Positions 15,241 through 22,782 of a stretch of 29,348 nt of DNA are shown one piece after another. The notes beneath the pieces were generated by a model that ran no database searches, was not told the origin of the DNA, and saw only the letters and a list, made by a program, of their open reading frames with translations. This stretch comes from an uncultured Bacilli bacterium (GTDB taxonomy: Bacteria; Bacillota_I; Bacilli_A; RF39; UBA660): the NCBI GenBank assembly GCA_934090775.1, contig CAKOKF010000002.1, positions 1-29,348 of the forward strand, written 5' to 3'. Numbering within the stretch: position 1 is the stretch's first letter; every line of letters begins with the position of its first letter. The position numbers and the translations under genes are program-made.

Positions 15241-15535
15241 TAAATTCGTTATTTTCTAAATTTACATAGGAAGTAGAACTTATTACTTCTTTAGTGACAG
15301 GATTTATAATAGTCGTTAAATACTCATTTTGAATTAAGTAATCGATGGTAACTGTCTTATTAGTACATTTCTTATCTAAGTAACAATCATGAGCTTTTTC
15401 AACTACTTTTTTCTTCAAAACAAGCCATAGTTTATTATCTCTTTCTTCTTTTATGGCTGTATAACTTTTGAAACCAATTAAACTAGCCATAGCTAAAATT
15501 AGAATTACTGATACTATTCTACTTACTGTTTCCAT
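15227..15535 (-). CDS. Small membrane-anchored protein, 102 aa
   Basis: I do not recognise the family. An N-terminal hydrophobic helix (about 5-25) is followed by a helical stretch and a C-terminal part with two cysteines (DCYLDKKCTN), then VTIDYLIQNEYLTTIINPVT and a short beta-rich end. The layout of an N-terminal helix, a cysteine pair and an NPxT turn recalls pilin-like or pseudopilin-like proteins. The normal prepilin peptidase motif is missing, so this is only a suggestion. The ATG lies inside the last codons of tgt (17-base overlap) with no ribosome-binding site, so it is probably translated by coupling to tgt. Confidence 0.7.
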   Translation of the reverse strand: METVSRIVSVILILAMASLIGFKSYTAIKEERDNKLWLVLKKKVVEKAHDCYLDKKCTNKTVTIDYLIQNEYLTTIINPVTKEVISSTSYVNLENNEFIILN

Positions 15536-16637
15536 AGTAATTTTTAATAAATTCCTCTCTATATGCTAGAAGTCGATCTTCTTTTATCGCGCTTCTTAAT
15601 TCTTCAGTTAAATTAATTAAATAATGAATATTGTGAATAGAAAGTAAACGAGCCCCAAAAGTTTCTTCACAATTTATTAAATGTTTGATATAAGCTTTGG
15701 TATAATTTGTACACGCATAACAAGTGCAACCTTTTTCAATTGGAGTAAAATCTTCTTTATATTTAGCATTTTTTATATTAATTTTACCATATCTTGTTAA
15801 AGCATGGCAATGTCTAGCTAGTCTAGTTGGAGATACACAATCAAAAATATCAACCCCGTTACAAACGTTTTCCACAATATCTATTGGATCCCCTACCCCC
15901 ATTAAATATCTCACTTTATCTTTAGGTAAGTATTTAGTGGCATAACGGACCATTTTATACTGAGTTGGCTTATCTTCACCGACACTGGTACCACCAATAG
16001 AATAACCATCAAAATCTAATTTAACTAATTCTTCTACACAATGACGACGCAAATCTTCATATTCGCCACCTTGAACTATTCCAAATAAGCTTTGATTGGC
16101 ATTATCAAAAACATCTTTTCCTCTTTTAGCCCATCTTAATGTTCTTTCTACTGATTTTTTGCAGTAATCATATGTTGCTGGATAGCCAATACATTCATCA
16201 AAACTCATTGCGATATCACTATCCAATTTATTTTGAATTTGAATTGATTTTTCCGGTGTCAAAAATAAAGCATCACCATTATATTGATTTTTAAATTTAA
16301 CTCCATCTTCCGTGATATCTTTTCTTTTAGCTAAGGAAAATACTTGAAATCCACCGGAATCAGTTAATATTGGACCATTCCAATTCATAAATTTATGTAA
16401 GCCACCAGCTTTGGCAACGATGTCCTCACCTGGTCGTAACCATAAATGATATGTGTTGGCCAAAATTATTCCTGCATGATTGGCTTTTAACTCTTCAGGT
16501 GATAAGGTTTTAACTGTAGCTTGGGTCCCAACTGGCATAAACATCGGGGTTTCGAAAGTTCCATAGTTTGTATGAATAAGGCCAAGCCTTGCTCTTGTTT
16601 CTTTATCTTCTTTTAGTAATTCGTATTTTATTTTCAT
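15519..16637 (-). CDS. tgt: Queuine/preQ1 tRNA-ribosyltransferase Tgt
   Basis: Exchanges guanine 34 of tRNAs with GUN anticodons for preQ1 on the way to queuosine. D93 in LTDSGGFQVFSL is the general acid/base and D266 in DIFDCVSPTRLARHC is the nucleophile. Zinc is held by C304, C306, C309 (CTCYAC) and H335 (LLSIHN). The length of 372 is typical of the bacterial enzyme. AGGTAAT precedes the ATG. It has its own promoter with an overlapping 30-bp inverted repeat, and shares its transcript with the small membrane gene downstream. No preQ1-synthesis or queA gene is present here. Confidence 0.98.
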   Translation of the reverse strand: MKIKYELLKEDKETRARLGLIHTNYGTFETPMFMPVGTQATVKTLSPEELKANHAGIILANTYHLWLRPGEDIVAKAGGLHKFMNWNGPILTDSGGFQVFSLAKRKDITEDGVKFKNQYNGDALFLTPEKSIQIQNKLDSDIAMSFDECIGYPATYDYCKKSVERTLRWAKRGKDVFDNANQSLFGIVQGGEYEDLRRHCVEELVKLDFDGYSIGGTSVGEDKPTQYKMVRYATKYLPKDKVRYLMGVGDPIDIVENVCNGVDIFDCVSPTRLARHCHALTRYGKINIKNAKYKEDFTPIEKGCTCYACTNYTKAYIKHLINCEETFGARLLSIHNIHYLINLTEELRSAIKEDRLLAYREEFIKNYYGNSK

Positions 16638-16656
16638 TATATTACCTCGCTTAAAA

Positions 16657-16694
16657 ATTATATCAAATAATGTTAGACTAGTAAAACATTATTT
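16657..16694 (-). promoter_or_regulatory. tgt promoter with overlapping inverted repeat
   Basis: On the minus strand TTTACT (16680-16685), a 17-bp spacer and TATAAT (16657-16662) with extended TG. A perfect 10-bp inverted repeat, AAATAATGTT (16665-16674) and AACATTATTT (16685-16694) with 10 bases between, covers the -35 and most of the spacer. No T run follows it, so it looks like an operator and not a terminator. Confidence 0.6.
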
Positions 16695-16707
16695 AAAATT
16701 TGAAAAA

Positions 16708-16730
16708 AATTAGCCTTTATCTAACTAATT
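16708..16730 (-). terminator. Weak terminator at the end of the 521-residue gene
   Basis: On the minus strand AATTAG and CTAATT form a 6-bp stem with an 11-base loop, followed by a run of T. The stop codon of the gene lies in the loop. The long loop and AT-rich stem make it weak. Confidence 0.4.
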
Positions 16731-18282
16731 CTTTTTTTAATGGATTATCAGTATTAAATGACAAATTTTCATTATCATCATCAAATCTAGCAATAAATAA
16801 CGTACCATTAGCATATCTTCTAATTGCAGTATTAATAGTATAAGGAGTTATTGGAAGTTTATAATAATTTAAAAATTCATAAATTCCTAATTTTTCTTTT
16901 AATGTTAATTCACGATCAGTATCACTGAAACAGCCAGAAACATTGTATTCATCTTTTAATGTTTCTAAAGATAATTCATAATTTTGAAAAATATTTCCCA
17001 TAACGTTATGGCCAGAAAAACTTGATAAATATTTTGCATCTTCCGGACATAATAAATTATTCTTAATAGCATAACTCCTTAATTGTTCTAATGGTAAATT
17101 TGTAAAAGCATAATAATCTAAAATATCGAAAGGACGAGTTTTACCATCAGCTGTGGGATAACCATTTCTCCTATAATAAATAACAATATCTAAAAGGTTG
17201 CTTACATATGATAGCTCATATTCTTCAAGTTCCTGTAAATGTTTTTTTACATCATTTATTAAATTTGGCGTATATTGAAGACATAAATTTAAAAGTTTAT
17301 CATTTACCATTTTTGGTGAATGGTTTTTATATGGATAAATATCTAGTTTGGCAAAATCTTTAATTGAACCATTAAATTTTAAAAAGGCTTCAATAATATT
17401 AATTGCTTGATTACACGTAACAGGATTTTGCTGCAAATTAACTGTAGATTTTACATTTTTTGACTTTATTAATTTGCTAAGTGCAGCATCAATTATTAAT
17501 TTATCAGCGGTCGCTTTTTCATTACCGAGAAATTTGCTAATTTCTAACTGTTTAGAGATAAAAACAGTGTCGATTCTTCTACTCAACCTATTCAAAACAT
17601 TTATATTGGCATCTTCTAACAAGTCTTTAATCGCTTGCTCTTTTGAAGTTTTACTATTATTTAAAATTTGAAAAATTTGATAAATTATAGCATTAACTTG
17701 ATAATCTAAAGAATGGCTACTTGCCATGGCTTGGTAACTTTTTGATTTTGTTAGAAACAAATTTCTTTCTCGGCGGCTAGCAAATTTCAAAAGATATTCT
17801 GTACCTTTCTTGGAAATATCATTTACAGCTGCATTTTCTTTTCTAGCTGTGATGACTAACCCCATATCAATTGGCATTTTCATATTTAACGCTTGCAACA
17901 AAAGTTGAAAGTAAAAATATTTATCTTGCTTTTCTAAAGATAATTTATTAATATCTAATAAAGCTTGATGTTGTGTATCTTGAATATTGTTTTCCTTAAT
18001 TTTAGAAGATTCTTCGATGGATTCTTTAGAAAATTCTAAAATACCTTTACGGTAATCTTTACGAATTTGATAAACTATATTTTGCATTTGCCCTAATAAC
18101 TTATAATCTATATTTAGTTTATAAGAATCAATTTTTCTATTATTTAATAAAGCATCAGTTACATTTAAAAAATCTTTATTTGCTTTCTTAGATGCATTAT
18201 ATATAAAATATGCTATTTCATTTTTTGATTTTTTTTCTAATACTAATTGATAAACTTGTTGAAATATTTCTTTGTTTGTCAT
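16717..18282 (-). CDS. Hypothetical protein of unknown family, 521 aa
   Basis: I do not recognise this protein. It has no signal peptide or membrane span and is predicted almost entirely helical, with many lysines. It contains short distinctive stretches such as YRRNGYPTADGKTRPFDILD (about 383-402) and LNYYKLPITPYTINTAIRRY (about 471-490). The last resembles a helix-turn-helix in spacing, but I cannot support DNA binding. Translation starts behind a strong AGGGGGA. It is a one-gene unit: its promoter overlaps the terminator of the PBP gene, and tgt downstream has its own promoter. Possibly lineage-specific. Confidence 0.75.
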   Translation of the reverse strand: MTNKEIFQQVYQLVLEKKSKNEIAYFIYNASKKANKDFLNVTDALLNNRKIDSYKLNIDYKLLGQMQNIVYQIRKDYRKGILEFSKESIEESSKIKENNIQDTQHQALLDINKLSLEKQDKYFYFQLLLQALNMKMPIDMGLVITARKENAAVNDISKKGTEYLLKFASRRERNLFLTKSKSYQAMASSHSLDYQVNAIIYQIFQILNNSKTSKEQAIKDLLEDANINVLNRLSRRIDTVFISKQLEISKFLGNEKATADKLIIDAALSKLIKSKNVKSTVNLQQNPVTCNQAINIIEAFLKFNGSIKDFAKLDIYPYKNHSPKMVNDKLLNLCLQYTPNLINDVKKHLQELEEYELSYVSNLLDIVIYYRRNGYPTADGKTRPFDILDYYAFTNLPLEQLRSYAIKNNLLCPEDAKYLSSFSGHNVMGNIFQNYELSLETLKDEYNVSGCFSDTDRELTLKEKLGIYEFLNYYKLPITPYTINTAIRRYANGTLFIARFDDDNENLSFNTDNPLKKELVR

Positions 18283-18309
18283 AATAATTCCCCCTACAAC
18301 GTAAAATAT

Positions 18310-18338
18310 ATATTAACATAAAAAGTCCTAAAATCCAA
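18310..18338 (-). promoter_or_regulatory. Promoter of the 521-residue gene
   Basis: On the minus strand TTGGAT (18333-18338), an exact 17-bp spacer and TAATAT (18310-18315) with extended TG. The -35 lies in the loop and 3' arm of the PBP terminator, so termination and initiation signals overlap. Confidence 0.55.
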
Positions 18339-18358
18339 TCATTTTTTTAGGGCTTTTT
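18320..18358 (-). terminator. Intrinsic terminator of the rsmH-ftsL-PBP operon
   Basis: Fourteen-base arms, AAAAAGCCCTAAAA and TTTTAGGACTTTTT on the minus strand, pair except for one C-A mismatch (a G-U wobble on the other strand). The 3' arm itself supplies the T run. It lies about 60 bases after the PBP stop. Confidence 0.8.
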
Positions 18359-18420
18359 ACTATTATTTTTATTTTATTGGTCATATGACAAATAATTTTT
18401 TTAAAATTATTATAAATTAT

Positions 18421-20541
18421 TTATTCTAAATTAAAAGTAATCTTCGTACTGGTTATTTGGGAACCAATAGGCACACTACTACTAACAACCTTTCCTGTTC
18501 CTATTAATTCATATTCGATATTTAACATATTACATAACGCAATTATTTCATTTTTAGTATAACCAATGACATTAGGCAAAGAATATTCGCTATTAGTTTT
18601 GATAAATACTTTTGCCCCGACAATAACTTTAATATCTTTAGTTGGATACTGATTTGTTACTGTAGATCCATTTCCTAAAATAATAGGATTAAGGCCAAGA
18701 GATTTTAATTTTTCTTCCGTACTTATGACATCAGTATTAACAAAATTATCTAAACCAATAACGTTATTTGATACGGTATTTTCCAATTTTTGTTCTAAGT
18801 TTTTATATTTGACTATTTCATTAACAATATTGACAACAGCATTAGCAGCGTTTTTATAAGTACCTTCAAATTGTTTAACGGAAAAATAAATGATATATTG
18901 GGGATCTTCATAAGGAAACAGCATGGCAAATGATCTAATATAATCATATGTGCCTGATAAATAACCACGACCGTTAGGATTAGGAATTTGAGCTGTTCCC
19001 GATTTTCCCATAATATTAACTAATTCCGATCTAAAAAGACGAGCATCGGTTTTACCGGAAGTAACAACATTATGCATCATTTCTTTCATTTTGTCAGTTG
19101 TACTTTTCTTTACTATTTGACCTACTTCTTCTCTTTTTCCTTCGTATTTTACTTCTTTAGTATTACTATCAACAATTTTAGAAATAATATATGGTTTTAA
19201 CATGATACCATCATTAGCTAAAGTTGTCAGTGCTTGAATATTTTGGATTGGGGTTGTAGTTATGCCTTGGCCAAAAGCGGCAGTGGCTATTTCAGTGGCG
19301 TAATTAAAATTAATAGAACCATTTACTTCATCAGGTAAAGTAATTCCTGTTTTCTTGCCAAAACCAAACTTTTCATAGCTTTCCAATAATTTTTCTTTAC
19401 CTAATCTTTGACTTAAAATCGTCGCCGCAACATTAGATGAATAATTAAAGCCTTCATCAAAGGAAATGCGTCCCCAACCAACATTATTAAAGTCTTTAAT
19501 AGTAGCATCACTTACTTTAATAGTTCCCGACATATAGGTTTCATCACCATTATATAAGTCATTATCGATAGCACTCATGAAAGAAAATATTTTCATGGTA
19601 GAACCTGGTTCATAAGTATAAGAAACTAAAGGATTTAAATAACTTGACATATTTAATTTATTGGCATCAAAGGATGGAGAAGCACTACTGGCTAAAATAG
19701 CTCCTGTCTTGGCATCAGCGACGGTTAAAGTAAGCCAACTAAATTTGTTCTCTTTAGCTAAGGTATTTATTTCTTGCTCGACAAATAATTGAATATTATT
19801 ATCAATAGTTAAATAAATGTCATCACCAGACTTTGCTTGTTTTACATTTTCTTCGGCATAAGGTAGCTTGTAACCATAATTATCAGTTTGATATTCGCTA
19901 AACCCATTTTCTCCTTTTAGTTCATTATTAAAATATTTTTCAACTCCCATTTCACCACTTATATCCCCGGAATCATCTTTTTTAGAGTACCCAACTATAT
20001 ATGAGGCAAAATCGCCCATTTGATAATATCTTTTAGAACTAGTTACAAAATCAAGACCTGGTAAGTTTAATTTTTCTATTTCTAATTTTAAAGTTTCAGT
20101 TATATCTTTGGCATAAGCAAATTCAACCTGGTATTTATTAGAAATATTTAACCGTTCAAGAATATAATTATAAGTCATATCCGAATAGCCATTTTTTTGA
20201 AAAACCTCACTTAATTGTTTAGCAGTTGCTTCTTTATCAACTACATGCTGAGGATTATTTGGATTAGTTGTCCTTGATTCACTAAGATAAGCAATCAAAG
20301 TATAAGAATTTACGGTGGCCGCTAAATAGTTACCAGCATTATCATAGATGGTGCCACGATGAGCATATAAGGTTTTTTTAGTAGTATTGCGTTTTTCAGC
20401 ATATTCTTTTAAATCAATACCATCAATGTTTTTAGCTAGAGAAAGATATATTAATTTGCCTATTGCTCCTATAAAAGCAAGTGCTATTAAAAAAGTGATT
20501 AATTTACTAAAATGAATATTTTTTATTTTTTTAACTTGCAT
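18421..20541 (-). CDS. Class B penicillin-binding protein with PASTA domains (division type)
   Basis: Septal peptidoglycan transpeptidase of the PBP2B/PBP2X/SpoVD group. It has an N-terminal membrane anchor (about 12-34), a dimerisation domain (AHRGTIYDNAGNYLAATV at 60-77), and a transpeptidase domain with the active serine in STMK (314-317), SSN (368-370) and KSGTAQ (513-518). Two PASTA repeats lie at about 595-650 and 652-706 (VIGYTKNEIIALCNMLNIEY). It is third in the conserved order rsmH-ftsL-PBP and begins 10 bases after ftsL behind AAGGAGCC. Vegetative PBP2B-type versus SpoVD-type cannot be settled from sequence alone; as the only division PBP here, the vegetative role is likelier. Confidence 0.95.
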   Translation of the reverse strand: MQVKKIKNIHFSKLITFLIALAFIGAIGKLIYLSLAKNIDGIDLKEYAEKRNTTKKTLYAHRGTIYDNAGNYLAATVNSYTLIAYLSESRTTNPNNPQHVVDKEATAKQLSEVFQKNGYSDMTYNYILERLNISNKYQVEFAYAKDITETLKLEIEKLNLPGLDFVTSSKRYYQMGDFASYIVGYSKKDDSGDISGEMGVEKYFNNELKGENGFSEYQTDNYGYKLPYAEENVKQAKSGDDIYLTIDNNIQLFVEQEINTLAKENKFSWLTLTVADAKTGAILASSASPSFDANKLNMSSYLNPLVSYTYEPGSTMKIFSFMSAIDNDLYNGDETYMSGTIKVSDATIKDFNNVGWGRISFDEGFNYSSNVAATILSQRLGKEKLLESYEKFGFGKKTGITLPDEVNGSINFNYATEIATAAFGQGITTTPIQNIQALTTLANDGIMLKPYIISKIVDSNTKEVKYEGKREEVGQIVKKSTTDKMKEMMHNVVTSGKTDARLFRSELVNIMGKSGTAQIPNPNGRGYLSGTYDYIRSFAMLFPYEDPQYIIYFSVKQFEGTYKNAANAVVNIVNEIVKYKNLEQKLENTVSNNVIGLDNFVNTDVISTEEKLKSLGLNPIILGNGSTVTNQYPTKDIKVIVGAKVFIKTNSEYSLPNVIGYTKNEIIALCNMLNIEYELIGTGKVVSSSVPIGSQITSTKITFNLE

Positions 20542-20550
20542 AATGGCTCC

Positions 20551-20841
20551 TTACTTAGTCACGCCATCAACACTGGTGATATTATTATTTTTATAAGATA
20601 AACCATTTTTATCAGCAATTTCTCTTATTTTATCTAGAGATGCTAACTCGTTTATTTGCATATTAATGGACTCATTTAGTTTTTCTTGCTTTTCGATACT
20701 ATTTTTTAATTTTTCTACTTCAATATTTATTTCACTTAATTTTGCTCTTGTTACAACTTGAAAAAGTGGTGAAAAAATAAGTATTAAGACTATTAAAATA
20801 AATAAATGCTTATCCCTCTTTATATTCTTTTTATTATTCAT
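20551..20841 (-). CDS. ftsL: Cell-division protein FtsL
   Basis: Small bitopic divisome protein that pairs with DivIC/FtsB to activate septal wall synthesis. It has a basic cytosolic tail (MNNKKNIKRDKH), one transmembrane helix (about 13-31), and an extracytoplasmic coiled coil (about 33-70, hydrophobic heptads in INIEVEKLKNSIEKQEKLNE). The C-terminal DKIREIADKNGLSY is the conserved A/R-x-Lx family end. Sequence conservation in FtsL is low, so the call leans on its place between rsmH and the PBP. A GAAGGAAG ribosome-binding site is present. Confidence 0.88.
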   Translation of the reverse strand: MNNKKNIKRDKHLFILIVLILIFSPLFQVVTRAKLSEINIEVEKLKNSIEKQEKLNESINMQINELASLDKIREIADKNGLSYKNNNITSVDGVTK

Positions 20842-20867
20842 TTTGATCTTCCTTCTTTATATTTTAA

Positions 20868-21782
20868 TTATAATTTTTCAGCAACGCGTAATTTAGCACT
20901 TTTACTACGAGAATTTTCCTTTAATTCTTTGGCACTTGGTAAAATAGGTTTCTTAGTAATTAATTTTAATTTAGGTTTATAAGCATCAGGTATACTTGGT
21001 AAACCTTTAACTAGTTCATTTACTTCACTTTGTTCTTTCATATATTTTTTGACAATTCGATCTTCTAACGAATGAAAGGTTATTATACTCATACGGCCAC
21101 CCGGTTTTAAAATTTTCGTTACATCGGGTAAGACATTTGTTAAAACGGTTAATTCTTTATTTACTTCAATGCGAATAGCTTGGAAAATCTTGCGTTCAGG
21201 ATGATTTTTATAAAAATAGTTAGCACCGACGGCCGACTCTATAACTTTGACTAACTCTAAAGTGGTTTTTATTGGTCTTGAAGATACTATTTTGCTAGCT
21301 ATTAAACGGCTTTGCTTTTCCTCACCATAGTTAAAGAAAATACTAATTAACTCTTCTTTAGAATATTCATTAACAACCTTAGCGGCCGTTAGAGTACTAT
21401 CGGTATCCATGCGCATATCAAGATCACCATCTTTACTAAAGCTAAATCCGCGACTAGCGGTATCTATTTGAGGAGAAGAAACTCCTAAATCGAAGACGAT
21501 GCCATCAATTTCATTAACACCTAATTTAGCAAGTTCATTTTTTAAATTAACAAAGTTACTTTTAATTAAAGTATAGTTGTGATTTATTTTAGAAAGTCTA
21601 TTATCAGCATAGCTAATAGCCATTTTATCTTCATCAAAGGCATATAGATGACCAGTTGTTAATTTCTCTAAAATTTTACTTGAATGACCACCAAGTCCTA
21701 ATGTGGCATCAACATAGATGCCATCTTCTTTAATATTTAAATTATCGATTGCTTCTTGCAATAACACACTATAATGTTCCAT
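20868..21782 (-). CDS. rsmH: 16S rRNA (cytosine1402-N4)-methyltransferase RsmH
   Basis: S-adenosylmethionine-dependent methyltransferase (old name MraW) that methylates N4 of C1402 in the ribosomal P site. It starts HYSVLLQEAIDNL, followed by the SAM loop DATLGLGGHS (25-34), FDLGVSSPQIDTASRGFSF, and FQAIRIEVNKEL, then ITFHSLEDRIVKKY. The length of 304 is typical. AAGGTGG precedes the ATG. It heads the division operon with its own promoter; mraZ, which usually stands first, is absent and efp lies upstream. Confidence 0.98.
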   Translation of the reverse strand: MEHYSVLLQEAIDNLNIKEDGIYVDATLGLGGHSSKILEKLTTGHLYAFDEDKMAISYADNRLSKINHNYTLIKSNFVNLKNELAKLGVNEIDGIVFDLGVSSPQIDTASRGFSFSKDGDLDMRMDTDSTLTAAKVVNEYSKEELISIFFNYGEEKQSRLIASKIVSSRPIKTTLELVKVIESAVGANYFYKNHPERKIFQAIRIEVNKELTVLTNVLPDVTKILKPGGRMSIITFHSLEDRIVKKYMKEQSEVNELVKGLPSIPDAYKPKLKLITKKPILPSAKELKENSRSKSAKLRVAEKL

Positions 21783-21817
21783 AATATCCCACCTTAGAAA
21801 GCACTTTTTCTAAAATA

Positions 21818-21846
21818 ATATTACTATAAATTAAATTTTTTGTAAA
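21818..21846 (-). promoter_or_regulatory. Promoter of the rsmH-ftsL-PBP operon
   Basis: On the minus strand TTTACA (21841-21846), an exact 17-bp spacer and TAATAT (21818-21823). It begins directly after a small terminator-like hairpin and about 35 bases before the rsmH start. Confidence 0.65.
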
Positions 21847-21852
21847 TAAAAG

Positions 21853-21870
21853 AGCCTAAAAAATTAGGCT
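21853..21870 (-). terminator. Terminator-like hairpin upstream of the rsmH promoter
   Basis: On the minus strand AGCCTAA and TTAGGCT form a perfect 7-bp stem with a 4-base loop, followed by CTCTTTTATTT. It could be a second, back-up terminator for efp. It shares the core GCCTAA/TAGG with the efp terminator about 115 bases away. Confidence 0.55.
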
Positions 21871-21967
21871 TAGACATTATTTTTACAAGAAATTTTTTCT
21901 TTATTAAAATACTGTTATAAGTAGCTATTGCTCTTTTGGACATTACTTTTGATTTACAACATAAAAA

Positions 21968-21990
21968 AAGAACCTATTAATTAGGCTCTT
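21968..21990 (-). terminator. Intrinsic terminator of rpmG-efp
   Basis: On the minus strand AAGAGCCTA and TAGGTTCTT pair over 9 positions (one G-U) around a 5-base loop, followed by TTTTTTT. The last codons and stop of efp are inside the stem. Confidence 0.85.
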
Positions 21991-22541
21991 GATGAATATT
22001 TACCGTCTTTAGTAGAGATAATTATATGTTCTCCTTGGCTAATAAACATTGGCACTTTAACAACATAACCAGTTTCAATTGTGGCATCTTTTAGGGCATT
22101 ATTTGTAGTATTACCCTTAGTAGCTTCAGTTGTTTCTACAACTTCAAATTCAATCTTTTCTGGTAAGTCGATACCGATGATTTCGCCTTCATAGAAATTA
22201 ATTACAATTTCTAAATTTTCTTTTAAATATTTCTTTTCTTCTTCTAGTTTAGAAGCAGGTACTTCAATTTGTTCATAACTTGCAGTATCCATAAATACAT
22301 AATTATCACCAGTACTGTATAGGTATTGCATTGGTTTTCTATCGATATGAGCTTTTTCAACTTTAATATTAGTATTATAAGTATCTTCAACGATAGAACC
22401 AGTCTTAAGATTTCTTAATTTCATCTTAACGAAAGCAGCACCTTTACCTGGTTTTACATGTTGGAATTCAACTATTTGACATAGTTTGCCATCCATAATA
22501 ATTGTCATACCATTTTTAATATCATTAATATTGATGTTCAT
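21981..22541 (-). CDS. efp: Elongation factor P
   Basis: Three-domain tRNA-mimic that relieves ribosome stalling at polyproline stretches. Domain I has the loop HVKPGKGAAFVK with the tip lysine at K33, the residue that receives modification in many bacteria. Domains II and III follow, ending in VKVPMFISQGEHIIISTKDGKYSSRA, close to the family C-terminal signature. The length of 186 is typical. AAAGGCATATATT precedes the ATG, starting 18 bases after rpmG, so the two are one operon. No EF-P modification enzyme is seen in the window. Confidence 0.98.
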   Translation of the reverse strand: MNININDIKNGMTIIMDGKLCQIVEFQHVKPGKGAAFVKMKLRNLKTGSIVEDTYNTNIKVEKAHIDRKPMQYLYSTGDNYVFMDTASYEQIEVPASKLEEEKKYLKENLEIVINFYEGEIIGIDLPEKIEFEVVETTEATKGNTTNNALKDATIETGYVVKVPMFISQGEHIIISTKDGKYSSRA

Positions 22542-22559
22542 AATATATGCCTTTCTTTA

Positions 22560-22724
22560 TTATTTCTTTTCTTTATGTGTTGTTTTTCTACCACAATTAC
22601 TACAAAATTTCTTAGTTTCTAACTTTTCTGGAGTATTTTTCTTATTTTTACTTGTAGTATAATTTTCGTGCTTACATTCTTGGCACGCTAAAGTAACATA
22701 ATTTCTATTTTCATTTTTAGCCAT
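22560..22724 (-). CDS. rpmG: 50S ribosomal protein L33, zinc-binding type
   Basis: A 54-residue ribosomal protein beginning MAKNENRNYVTLACQECKHE. Two CxxC pairs (C14/C17 and C41/C44) form the zinc ribbon of the C-plus form of L33. The family core NYTTSKNKKNTPEKLETKKF lies between them. It is preceded by an excellent AAAGGAGGGA ribosome-binding site and its own promoter. It lies between a PBP gene and efp on the same strand. Confidence 0.96.
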   Translation of the reverse strand: MAKNENRNYVTLACQECKHENYTTSKNKKNTPEKLETKKFCSNCGRKTTHKEKK

Positions 22725-22743
22725 AAGTATCCCTCCTTTGCTT

Positions 22744-22782
22744 CACTCTTAAGTATTTTATCATACTTTTAAGTATTTGCAA
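22744..22782 (-). promoter_or_regulatory. rpmG-efp promoter with tandem 14-bp repeats
   Basis: On the minus strand TTGCAA (22777-22782), a 16-bp spacer and TAAAAT (22755-22760) with extended TG. On the plus strand ACTTTTAAGTATTT (22765-22778) and ACTCTTAAGTATTT (22745-22758) are repeats with 13 of 14 identical bases and a spacing of exactly 20 bp. One falls between -35 and -10, the other from the -10 to the start point. The -35 overlaps the last codons of the upstream PBP gene. It resembles a two-site operator. Confidence 0.6.

Noticed and set aside
16638..16716. preQ1 riboswitch before tgt
   Set aside because: No aptamer-like C-rich loop or H-type pseudoknot sequence; only a symmetric AT-rich inverted repeat over the promoter.
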